Assembly: GCA_034509925.1 (NCBI GenBank)
Contig: CM067534.1
Location: 4,533,501 to 4,597,500, forward strand
Length of the DNA stretch: 64,000 nt
DNA from: Hirudinaria manillensis
Lineage: Eukaryota; Annelida; Clitellata; Hirudinida; Hirudinidae
Direction: 5' to 3'
Part shown: positions 50,401 through 63,800 of the stretch, piece after piece
Numbering within the stretch: the stretch's first letter is position 1
How the letters are laid out: every line of letters starts with the position of its first letter
Translations under genes and position numbers: made by a program
Notes under the pieces: model-generated
The model's input: only the letters and a program-made list of their open reading frames with translations
Databases searched by the model: none
What the model was told of the DNA's origin: nothing

Positions 50401-52547
50401 AGGATAAATCTGAACTTTCTGCTCATTAATATGCAGCAAAATATTATAATGAGCCACTAGTAGGCACTCCATGCAAAGAAGCATTCAACAATTCCTCAAA
50501 TGTTACTTTGTGCAACATTCAAAGACTAATTGGCAAACAATCAACATCATGACATAAAGTCATGGCACAAAGAATTCATTAAAGACATCATAAAATGACC
50601 CACACACTTGTCGAGAGCCGAGACTTTGTCAGAAAGTTTTCCGTATTTTTCCAGGGCTCTCAGCAAAGATGGCTTCAGATTTTCCTTTTCTTTTGACCAT
50701 TTTTTGAATTTATTCCCAAGCATTTGTGAGAGTGATATCAAGTCATCCATGACCTGCAGAGTTACAACGCTTGCAATCATAAAATTATATCACATAATTA
50801 ATAATTTAAATTGACGAACACATCATAGCTACAGCAGAAAAGTTGAGCAAATAAAACAATTGAGTGTAAATATTGCATTAATTATCATAAATTACGAATT
50901 TATTACCAGTACTGAAATCCACCAACCTGTTGGTCATAAGCCAAAGTCCTCAAACCACTGACGAGTTTAAAGGTCGCATGGATAGAGTGCTTCTCATCCA
51001 CACATTCTTCCACCTCTCTCTGGAGATCACGGACATCAGCCTCTGAATGCTGGACAAATAATTTCCACAAGCAGAACTTGCAAGGTCAAAGTTCGAAGTT
51101 CAAATGTTTCTAAAATTAGAAATTCTAAAAGTCCGAACCTCGAGATCGCTCAGCATCGGTTTCAGTCTTTCGTTTAATTGACTCGTTTCCATAGAAACGA
51201 GAGAGGCATCGAGAGACACGTGACGGACGTCATCGAATCTCTCCTGGTACTCTCCAATTCTTGTCAGCGTCTCTGAACTGATGTTTGTTACGCTCAACAA
51301 GCCAATGAGATTCAAGAACTTTGACCTCAGGTTCTGAGCTGCCCTTCAGAGTTAAAAAGTAGTTTTGGAAAGTCAGTGAATGAAGATAATGAAATATACA
51401 AGGCAATGAATTATACAAGACAATGAATTAATGTGTGGCAATAAATTATACAAGACAATGAATGATACTCGATTTCAGAGCATTTACTCATGGAATTACA
51501 CATACAATGAATTAATGTGTGGCAATGAATTATACAAGACAATGAAATAATGTGTGGCAATGAATTATACAAGACAATGAATGACACTCCATTTCAGAGC
51601 ATTTACTTGAGTTCATGAAGAGCTGAAAGCGTTGAGATGTTCACAGATTTGATTCTCTTCAGCAAAATCCTTGAATTGTCGAAGATGATTTTTGGGTCCA
51701 CGTTTGAATCATCATATGATGATGATGATGATGATAACGATGATGATGATTTTGAATATCCTCTCAGTTTATGCAGGATGCCTGGTTGTTGCACAAGATT
51801 TTAAGTAATTATTTTTCAAACAATTCAATCAAATCCACGAATTTACATTAAAATCTTTTTACTTTCCTCCTTGAATATATTAATAAATAACATATTAATA
51901 TTAATGTATTTGGTTGCTTTAAAACAATTTCATCAGCTCAAGGGTTCATGCCAGGACACATATTATGAATAAAATATTATATTATATTAATTATATTATA
52001 TATTATATTATATTAATTATATTATATATTATATTATAATGTATTATATTATATTCATGCCACGACACATATTATTGACTAAAATATTATATTCAAGTAT
52101 CTTTCAATTGGAACAAAAAATGTAATAAAATACTTTCAATTTCTTCTTGGTTTCCTTGCAGTTTTGTCATGTTGCCTTTTGCATGGTCGAGCGAAATGCT
52201 TGAATTAATCTTTAATTCATCGCAGGTGATCAACAAATCTTGAGCCTGGAACGTTCCAAAAGTCATTGACTTTGAAATGCAATACAATATAATACAATGA
52301 AATATAATACAATGAAATACAATACAATGAAATACAATACAGCTAAATATAATTAAATGCAATTAATAATACAGTACAATACAATGAAATGAAAAACATT
52401 GATAATTTGCCCACCTGTTCATTAGCAACATTAATTGACTGCTCGAGAAGCAAATCTTTCCTAAAAGAATCTACGGATGTCAGCCTTTTGATCTTATCCT
52501 AAAGAATTAATGGCTATAATAATAATAACAATAACAATAATAGAGCC

Positions 52548-52579
<32 letters not shown>

Positions 52580-55500
52580 GTTATTATTATGAGGAGATAA
52601 ATGTAAATAATAAAAAATAAAATGTAAAATAATGCATATGTTGACAGCTTCACAAGCACTTAGCATGTCTAACCTAATTTCAAATTATATTAACATCATT
52701 TAATTATTAATTCAAATAAAGGTTATTCCATCAAGATTGAAATTAAAATGGACTTTGAAACTAACTCGTAGCTCCGTGAAAGATCGGTTCATCAGGTCAA
52801 GTTTGGTCCAAGGGTCGAGGGTCAAACCGATGCAGTCGGTGAGGCGTAGCATGGTACGAAGACCCAACAACAAGTCTTTATAACAACTATCATTAGCACA
52901 TGTCTTAATGTCATCCACGACTGGTCTGCAATCAAGAAATGGTGGCCAATGAAAATCAACGAAAAAACAAATGATTGATCAATCGGATATCAATCAGATT
53001 GTTTGCATTACTATATCAATCTACTTTGTATACTAAGCTAACACATTGGAAAACCCCAATAAAAACATTGGCATATATAGTATTTAGTATATAGTATTTA
53101 TTCAGCAAAGGTATTATTAAATTGTATAAATAAATAAAGTCTTGAATGCTTACCTCACAAAGGAAGTACAACCACTGCAAGTCATACAGGCATTGGGATC
53201 ATTCAAGCCAAAACAGTCCTCTTCAGGACTTGAATTCTAAACAAAAACTACTTTTAAAAGCAGACACGACAATTTATTAATAAATAAGAACGTCATCGTT
53301 TTGTTATTTTGTTTATCGCTTCGAGACGTGTTTAACGTGTCGGAACTTCGAGGGAAGGATTAAAATATTGCCTATAAAAAAACGTTGCATTCGCGATTCC
53401 ATCATTGGTCTTTTAAAAACTAAACGCAGCAACTCATTTCAAAGACAAGACAAGAAACACACACACATAAAAAATGTGACTACCTTGTCGAACAATTTTT
53501 CAAAGATGCACAAGAGACAGCTGCATCCTGTACAAGAATTGAGACCATAAAAAAAAACAATATCATTGAAGATGAATTGTTTGGCCATTTCTCAATCTTA
53601 TGCTATGCGATGGATGTAATCATAAATAACATCATATCATAATCAATCATACAAAATAAATAACCAATCAAAATTAATCATATATAATAAATAATCAATC
53701 ATTAATAATATAATATATATCATAACATAATAGTAATATAATGATAATAAAATATATTTATAACATAATATAATAAATAATCATATCATAATCAAATATA
53801 GCATCCAAAAGCCTTGGTTCAACACCAATCATTGGATCACTTCAGCACATCAAAAGTGATTTATGGACCACGTATTGTGATATCATGGATTGTATTTTCT
53901 GACTTAATTGAAAGAATTAAAAAGAATTTCATGAATTACGTGAACATCTGCGGTGGTTATCATCATCAGTTTTGGATGGATCTCCATCATTGTCCCCTTT
54001 CCTTCTTAAACTGCACTTTAGGAAATTGTAAATTCCACTGTAAAAAAAAAAACAGGGATGCGTTGCAAGCCACGTAACGAGAACTGCTTCTCAATTGATT
54101 ATTAAATGTTTAAAAACATCACAAATATTCTTGAAATTCATGACATTAACTTAAAATTAGCTTAAATATCGATAAACATGACAAATTGCATGGGATATTG
54201 CACGTAATGTATAGAAACTAACCTTTTCTTTTTGTAAAATTCCCCGTCCGTAGGACTGCATGAATTTCCATGGCAACCAAACAAGCATGTCTTGCAGAGA
54301 CCGTCGCTGGGCTTGTTTTGACAATCCTAACAACAACACGATTGTCACACCAACTCCAATGGCACATGACGCAACAGAATAAACACAAAAACGGAAAACT
54401 GATCTGCTAATTAATATTAATCGGAGCTCAGTCAAGAGAAATATAAAACAAAATCTCTATCAAGCATGGACCCCAATAAACATTATAGGTCGTCCAACAT
54501 CAACAACGAACCAATTACTCGCAGACGACTTCAAAATATGAACTCGGCAACCACAGGAAATGCACCTCATCACGTAAAGTCAACAACAACTCACCCAATC
54601 AACCCGCAAAGCTCTTAAGGGACGTCTATTTATTAATTCCAAATGCTTGCTTTAACTGATTATTATATTTATCAAAATGATATTATCTAACTTTTTATTA
54701 AAAGTCATTAATAAACATTTAAAAGTCTTAAAACGCTCCCCATAGTCGGTCTTATCATCTCGACTCGAATTTCACTTTTTGGCTCCAGGGCAAGAAATTA
54801 CCGTCTGCTGGTTAATATGATATCATTGTTCTCGTTTGCACGATGCTGATAAGGTATCTCTGATCGTTCATTCATATCAGTAATCAATTATATCTCAATC
54901 AAGCATCCTATCCTATCAGTAATCAATCACTTCAATCAAGCATCCGATGTCTTCATTGTTCTTAGGGAGGGAAGTGGCCATTTAGGTAGGCAGGATGTTA
55001 TCGGATGTTGTAAACTTAATTGATAAAGAAACAGCTATTTGTTTTTCATTACCTACCAAAGCAATCTTTGCCTTGCAAGATTGAAGCATAAGTGCTAATA
55101 ACTTGAAAGGAGTTTTACCATGTCTTACCATGTTATACTATGTTATACCGTTACATGTAATACTGTAAAGCAATGCAATACGGAATGATTCTATGTAATT
55201 TATATTTATAATTGTAAATTTAGAGCGTTAATAATAATAATTATATTTAGGACTTAGATTTTGTCGCAATTTTTTTTTCTTTTAGTTTTAGCAGCTTAAT
55301 GAAGGATTAAAGTACATTACGTGAGGCTGTCAGAAGCCATGTCATGCCATGTTAAGCCATATTATACCACGTTAAGCCATGTTACGTCACATTACACCAT
55401 GTTATACCAGATATTATTGTAAAGCAAACAAACATTAAAGAATGATTCCTCTTCATAAATCCAAAACTTAATATAATCAACAACAACAACAACAACAACT

Positions 55501-55778
55501 GAACAACGAACAAGACTCGGATTTTAATGTCGCCATGTTGTTTTTTTTTCAGTTTCTCTCCTAGTTTTGTTCGACGAGTTTCACTCGAGTATGTTCCCGA
55601 TAAAAGATCAGTTTTGGAACAAATCATTCAACGCCTCATAGCAGGGGAAGGCACGTTCGGCTGATAAAGTTCGGCGTTGTTGGTTTTTTTTTCTTAAGCT
55701 CATCGATAGAGGGAGATTGAGAAGCAAAAGCAATCAGTTCCCTTTTTATACGTTTTGCATTCTCTTTTTAAAGATATA

Positions 55779-55811
<33 letters not shown>

Positions 55812-57013
55812 ATTTATATTTATATATATTTATATATGTATATACCTCCACAAATACACAGCTAAAAATACGCCTTCGAAAACGAATACACGCACCAATG
55901 TACGCACCAACTCTCCATGGGATCGTTTAAATCTTTTTTTTTTTGCACGAATAATCACTTTTAAAAGGAACAACTGGAATATTTATTTTTATTATTTTAT
56001 TTATATAATTTATATATTTTATTTATTTAATTATTTTATTTATTTATTTTATTATTTTATTTATATAATTTATATATTTTATTATTTTATTTATTTAATT
56101 ATTTTATTTATTTATTTTAATATTTTATTTATTTACTTTATTATTTCGAAACTAATTGCCGATGACAGAAATGAGATTCTACTCCTCAATTTCAAAGTAC
56201 TCCCGAAAAAAAAAAGAGCACCCATCGATCAACACGTACTCTCCTAGGAAAACACATGCGATCTTAAAATAACTAACTTCACATGGATACCCAACATTGT
56301 ATCCGTCATGGAGTTGTTCCTGGAGTCCCTGAACAGACAGGGGACGACCATCGCCGCCCTGTTCACCGGAAATGCCGACCATTTCCAGCCTATCAACAAA
56401 TCAGGAGGAAGAGGATGAAGAAGAAGATGATGACCTTATTATATTATAATAATGAATAACATTTTAAAAGAACATTCGTTCTTCACTGAATAATTTTAAG
56501 GCTAAACATTTTGATCTGAACTCTGATAATGGCTGATAACAATGTTCATAAAAACTTAGATGATCGTAATTATTTTTAACATTATCTATTATTATTGTTA
56601 TATAATTATTATTATTATTACTATTATTATTATTATATAATAATAACATTTATTATTCAAAAATACATTTTACCAAGGGACTCACCTAGCATGATCTCGT
56701 TGATGTCCTGTACAATGCGTTCGTATCCACAACCGAGTGACGTTGGAGAGTATGTGCCTAAACTCGTCTGCTGTGACCTCTCCCTGAGTGCACCTGACCC
56801 CGTCACTGCAGTTCATCGTGGATTCAGGACCAATGAGGAGGGTCCAGCCAGTCTCCAGCAGCTTGACTTGCCTCAAACCATTTCTAATCGAACCGCGGGG
56901 AATCTTATGGCCCATAACAAGTCCACCTCCCTTTCAGGTCATGAATAATTAAACGATAATTAAACCATGAATAATTCAGTTATAATTAAACGAACAACTA
57001 TGAATATTCAAGC

Positions 57014-57083
<70 letters not shown>

Positions 57084-57775
57084 GAAAATAATTGTAAAAG
57101 TACAAATTTAGTCAGACTCTTGAAGGTTAATCGTCTAAAACCTCAATGATGACATCTGGAAGAGACTGTTCATCATCGTCGTCGTCACCGCCATCATCAT
57201 CGTAGTCATCATCACCATCATTGTTGTGGTCATCCTCACCAACAATATGGCTGCTAGGACTAACGGCTCCACAGCTATAGATGTAACTCAATGTGCCACC
57301 GAAGGAATTAAACTGAATAAATGAAATTTTTTTAATAATTTATATGATTGAAATTAAAATTTAAAATATTAAAATAATAAATTTACAGGAACTAAACAAA
57401 CGTATAGCTAATAATTGCAAAGGTCTTCAGCCTCATTGGTCAGCAGCCTCATTAATTAAACATTAAGCTGATTAATATTCATACATTGAACTTTAACCTA
57501 TGATTACGACAACAATATTGTACGTGAGAAAAATCCCTTAAAAATGAATTATTTATTAATAAAAGAATTTAAAGAATTTATTTAAAAAATCAAAATAAAA
57601 GAACGAAATGAACCTCAACGTGTAAGAATGTTCTCGGTGCAGAGAAATACAAACACCTGCTGGAGATTCGATTCATTTCGGCTCCTTGTGTGGTCCGACT
57701 AGGCATTGGATTTAAACGCACTGGAATCCAGTCTTTCGTGTCTTTAACAATCTTATGATAGATGATCACAAATCC

Positions 57776-57830
<55 letters not shown>

Positions 57831-60797
57831 GTTATTGTTATTATTATTATTGTTATTATTATCATTGCTATTATTATTGTTATTATTATTATTATTATTG
57901 TTACTATTATTATTGTTATTATTATTATTGTTATTATTATTATTGCTATTATTATTGTTATTATTATTATTATTATTGTTATTATTATTAATTAAATGTT
58001 AAACATGACGGGATAACGAAACTACCATTTCCGTCGCTATCGTCGTCGTCATCATCACCATCACCACCATCATCATCATCATCATCATCATAAGCTCCTC
58101 TATCATCATCATAATCTTGACCGTAATATCCACCTTGCAATTGCATCCTCCATTGATATGGACATGATCGTCCCCATCGCACCTGCACGTCCTGCATTCC
58201 GGGTAACCATGGTAACCGGAAGAGCACCGGTTGCAGAGCTCTCCTGAGAATCCTTCCCTGCACAAGCAACGACCTGCATCCTAAAAAAGACCTTCGTTTG
58301 AAAACACATCAACCACAAAAAAGTCTTTTCAATGTCTTTTACTCATCCTAATTAGGGTGTCGAGACACTTCTTAATCGAACGACAATTTATATAGCGCTC
58401 CTAAGGACGCTCCCTGGCGGTGCTACTAGGACTTGGGTTGCTACGTTTCGCTGAAATCGGGAATCCACGTAGAATGCCAATCATTCTACCAGCCTTAATG
58501 TGCATTGATTCAATAAATTCATTAAAAAAAAACCAAACCATTCCAGGGAAGTCCGGAAGCGGTTCCTTTATGCAGTCGCCGGAGCAGCCGACACAACTAC
58601 AAGGGCAGGCAACGCACGGAGCGTACTTGTCGGAAGTGGATCTATAGGATCCGTCCAAGCACGATTCACAATAAAAGCCCGTCGTTTGATTCTGAAATGC
58701 AAACGTCTCGTTGTTTGACCTCTGACGACCTTTCTTGGCAACCAATCCAATGCGCTGACCTTGCAGTTCACACACCTGGCTCCTCCCACGTGGTCGTACA
58801 AGCAGGAATTCGAATGGCCATAGCAAGTGCACTCTGATAATTAATAGTAGGAAAATATAATAAATATCCATATATATCTGTAAAGATATATAAATAAAGA
58901 TATCCATACATATCTGTAAAGATATATAAATAAAGATATATATGGATATATATCCTTCAAAATTATATTTTCGTATACATAATATACATCTATATCCGAC
59001 TATATGTAATGTATCAGACTCCATGTTATCTTTATTAACTTATTATTGTGTCAAATGGTTAAATTGGATTAAGAAATTAATATAAAATGATGACGTTGGG
59101 ATTTTGACCAGAATGTCTTTCGGTGATATTTGTTGATGTTATTCATTGTTTTCAAAGTAGTTTGATAATATTTAACTGATTAATTAAGGTAATTTCTTAA
59201 AATTAATCATCAAAGATCGAAATAATAAGGTCGAAATAAAAACCAAGACATTTTCACAGAAGACTGCATTTTGTGGCAGAATGGCGAACATAATGATCTG
59301 AAAAGATCTGAAAAGGTCTCACATTTTTACGCGGAAGTAAATCGAAAAAAATAAATAAATTGATTTTATTAAAACTCGGTAATTATAGATAAATAATTAA
59401 AAATATTTGTGTTTGAATCTGGAATTAAGAGGAAAAGGTGCGGAGGAAAACCGATGAAAAGACATGAAAGGTTCTTTGGTTGATGAGAAAAAGACATACC
59501 AGGGATGGGTGCAATTACATTTTTCATAAAAACGTCAAACACACGAATCTAGAAAAACAGAAGCGAATCGTTAACTTACGTGGCTTGCAGCAAACAATTG
59601 CAAGCAAATCCGAAGTGGAAGTGAATGATGGTAATGATGGATATTAGTATCTATTAAATGAGACGATTATACCATGAAGAGTTTCACCAAAAGGTATCGG
59701 CCGACTTTACGTGCTGCCTTTTTGGGATGCGTTCCAAGTGCACTCGGCATTAATGGCAAGAACGCATACCGTGTTCGATACCCGGCCTGAATCGCCGGAT
59801 GGCGCCCTCTGTCGCAAATGGGGATAGCTTAAGAAGTGCCTTCACAACCTATGGGGATACACGGGGCATTCAAAAGAATGTATGAATGCACCTATACAAA
59901 GCAAAGCACTTATAAATACAAAGCACCTACAGACACAAATACAAAGCAAAGTACTTACAAATACAAAGCACCTACAGATACAAAGCAAAGCACTTACAAA
60001 TACAAAAACACCCACTTCCACAAACAAGGCCATCGTAATGTACTTCCGGTGGCCACAGAAGTCGATGAAATGTTGGGCAACATTTGTTGCAGTTTTCACC
60101 GCAGGTGTTTCCACCGCAACGACACTTCAACACCTAACAACAAAGCATTGCCGAAACCTAATTGCTTAAATGCTTTGAATTTTAATTTGAATAAAGTTAA
60201 TTTAAATGAAATTATAATAAATTTGAATGAAATTATAATAAATTTGAATAAAATTATAATAAATTTGAATATAACTATAACAAATTTGAATAAAATTGTA
60301 ATAAATTTGAATAAAATTATAAATAAAATTGTAATTACAATCGGTTTAAATAGAATTACAATAAGTTGAATATATTTTTATAATTAACCTTACCATGGTT
60401 TCGTAGTCCATGATACATTGACTGCCATAGCCGTGACAGAGGCAGCTACCGAGGATGACGATGCTGCTGATGGAGTAGTAGTACTGGAAAAGATATTCTT
60501 AAAGCTCTTCTCGAGGATTTATTATTATTATTATGATTATTATTACTATTATTATTGTTTAATGATTTGTTATTATTTGGATATTTTTTTATTATCATTT
60601 TTACTTATTTGATGATCTTAGACAAAGCTATAATTCGATGTAATCCGAAACCAATGCCCCCTCAATGTGTACCCACTAACACGCTTGTTTAGATGCTCTA
60701 TCAGATATAAAGATGCAATCAAATTGATTCTTTCCATATCGAATTACAACAATGGAAGCCCATGAAGCAGATGATGATGACGACTACGAGGATGCCA

Positions 60798-60828
<31 letters not shown>

Positions 60829-63800
60829 CGACGAGGAGGACGATGGTGACGAGGATGATGACGACGACGAAGTGGGGAATTGTATGTAAAACAAAAAGTC
60901 ATCCCAAGCATTCCTTACACCAGATGTCAAGAATGAGGTATTTTCCATGTTTATTTATTTGCTCGATAGTTCAGATATCTTACACCGTGCAGTTATCAGG
61001 GTGCCATGGAGTTCGGTTTTTGAAGGATTTTGTTTTCTTTTGAAATTCCTTCCGACATGATGACTCCAGCATGTGCTCGTTTCGAGCAAATGACTCTTTG
61101 GCGGGAACTACAGAAGTCGCTTATTATTGGAAACATCATAACCTGCGTACGTGTGATAAGGAACACATTTTGTGCGAACGTGTTATTGATTGCTTGGTTG
61201 CTTTTGCATGGGATAAGAGCAGGAAGGAGATGAGAGGAAGAGAGAGGGGGAGAGAAAGGGAGAGAGAGACAGTTGAAACACCAACCGAATTAAGTGGAAG
61301 CGGTTCCAGGCGGTCATTCGAGCCATTAAGGGTGGCGTTGAACTTCTGAATCTTTTGCAGTCTCAGCCTGACGTATCTTGCCTTGTTGAATTCCTGGAAA
61401 AGTAAGAAGTCCTTCCATGCACTTTTCCGTACTTTTCAGTTCGTCGAGCGTGAAGTATTTAATCGGAATACCTTCCTCGATTTAACCAGTCAACCGAAAC
61501 AAAAAACAAAGTTTCAGAAGATGTGTTTATTTTCCTATATTCAAGGAGACGAATGGAAGTGATAACAACCGCTACATACAACGGCCAGAAGAATTATGTG
61601 TGATCATTACCTCTCACTTCTCCAACGACTTTATTATTATTATTATTATTATTACTATTAATAGTATTATTATTATTACTATTGGTTATATTTATATCAT
61701 TTTTGGAAACATATTAACTGTATCACAAACATCTTTTGTATCGGCTATCTGTAAACGCCAATTTTATCATGCAAAAGTTTCTTTACAGTTTAAAAAAAAA
61801 AATAATAATTTAAATATTAAACAGTCTCAGATATTATCACATAATTAGCATTACTCACAAATGCTTATTAAGTTCGTGGCAATCTTAAACAGGCCGCTCA
61901 AAGCATTATTACATTAGCGTTGCCACCACCTTACGTAAGTGCTTAGTAAGTACTACATACAACGCAAGTACTATAAATATAAGTAATATAATCAATTAAA
62001 AACAATAATTTACTAACTGGAACCTCCCACAACGAGAATTTACCACCTGGGACTTTCTTGAGCAGAGATATGCGAATCTGCAACGCCAGATGAAAATGCA
62101 GGTGATGGATAAAAATCATGATTGAATCCTTAAAAAACAAAAGCCATCTCTTCTCACTTTCCCTTTGTAACCCAAGTTGGCCACGAGATAACGAAACCAA
62201 AGGTCGCGCTGACCCATATAATGACCGACCTGATTACGTTCTTTAATTCGATGAGGTCGTACTGACCCACATAATGACCGGCCCAATTGAATTTTTAATT
62301 TAATCCAAGTCTCATGGCATTCTTCTCCGTCATGGAAAGCAACAAGGAAACAACGAAACCCTACCTGCCTGGCACAACAGGCAGGGAATGCTTTGAATTA
62401 TTCCAGCAGTCCGTGGCTGTCTCCCGACAGTTGTTAAGTTTTACAAATGACTTTCTAATAAGATGCAAATACCAAGCTAAGATGTACTCATTATGGTTTC
62501 TAAATTGCCAGGTTAGTGACTAAGCACTCCGCTATTAATATGAATAATAATTATAATAATGTAATAATAAACTACCACATTAACTGAAAATATGATTTGT
62601 AAATCAGAACTAATAATTATAAATTATTTCCTTCAATGTCAATTAATGATTGCATTAAAGAGAACAGCTAGTTTAGTAAGCACATTAAGCATATCAAACA
62701 ACATCAAAGCATTATCAACTACCAAACCTGTCCATGCTTGATAGGATAGAGACGAGAAAACTCAGTCAGGCATTCCATTCCATCTTCCGTGTTTCTATTT
62801 GAACCTCCGTCATGATTCTCAATCAATCTCCTGCACTCGGCCTTCGTACTTGCGAAGTACTTCCAAGGAAAGTAATCCTTGCCATCGATGGATCTTTCCA
62901 GAATCCAATTTCCCGGCCTCGGAGAATTTCCCGACTCGATGATGATGTCAGCGACTTGATACACCTGCGACAAAAACACAAATTATAAAAATGCCGATCA
63001 ACAATCTGGCATCCAACTTCAGCAAAGTTTGGTTGGAATCGTCGCAGGACGTCATCTGAAAGCCTATTTGTATGCCAAGCTCGTACTGCCATAAGCATCC
63101 TCGAGGAGGAGCGCTATATAAATGCCTCAGAAGCTCTGCCTATGGCGCTATAATAAGTGACGTACAACTACAATCACCATTTGCCGCCAAAAGAAGGAAT
63201 TCCTGCCAAATTTGTGTTTTGCCAAAACACACCTTGATTCGATAACTTTGCACATCGGGCCGAAGCATCACTAACTTCAAACATTTAAATCAATTAAGAT
63301 AGCGAACTAATTCTACTAATGTTTAATACATTGGCTTAACAGCAAATTAAGCCGACACATGGACTCAAAATCGGTGCAAACTTTATAATACACTGAGGTA
63401 CGCATAATAACATAATAATATATATTTAATAATAATAATAATAATAATAATATTGTTATTATACTGCGTTTCCTTATTTGTCGTTTACTTCATAATTTGA
63501 TTGTCAGAAATGACACAGTCCAAGTTATAAAACACCATTTACAATTAGGATGTCCAAGAATTCCATGGTTTCAACCATTAATCATATTAACAAGTTCATA
63601 AATAAATCATATTTAGGTATCATTCATTAAAAAAAATTAAATAATACCAATATCATCATTATCTACTATTACAGTAATTAACATAAACCAAAGGCCATCA
63701 AAAACCTGTCTTAAGTCCAGAACTATGGTCACCCAATTGAACTCATGTCCCCTGGCAAGTGTTGGACCCTGCCACCAAGTATTGGAGTCATGGAGTGCAT

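Larger units (their letters stand above)
48860..52922 (-). other. Laminin alpha: coiled-coil domains II and I
   Basis: About eleven exons encode Cys-poor, heptad-rich sequence, starting [15 protein letters not shown] (about 52918). They continue through [45 protein letters not shown] and [20 protein letters not shown] to [20 protein letters not shown] (about 48864), just before LG1. This region winds with beta and gamma chains. One exon (about 51790-51607) contains a Ser-rich insert ([14 protein letters not shown]) coded by TCA/ATC repeats. Confidence 0.85.
57999..60483 (-). other. Laminin alpha: N-terminal LE (EGF-like) modules
   Basis: The exon at 60483-60394 has [20 protein letters not shown], the LN-LE junction. 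About 60121-60048 has [19 protein letters not shown]. About 58830-58757 has [15 protein letters not shown]. About 58692-58541 has [15 protein letters not shown]. About 58282-58130 has [19 protein letters not shown]. Together they give about four LE modules. The phase between the second and third exons does not close cleanly, so one small exon may be missing between 58850 and 60040. Confidence 0.8.

Noticed and set aside
55717-56247. 176-codon plus-strand open frame rich in Tyr/Ile/Phe
   Set aside because: Produced by TATA and TTTAT simple repeats inside a laminin intron; no family resemblance.
57755-57995. Poly-Tyr and poly-Ile open frames
   Set aside because: Artefacts of the (TTA)n microsatellite.
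59690-59830. Possible tRNA-derived SINE or tRNA pseudogene (B-box-like TGTTCGATACCC)
   Set aside because: The T-arm-like stem is imperfect and no A box lies at proper spacing, so I could not support a tRNA fold.
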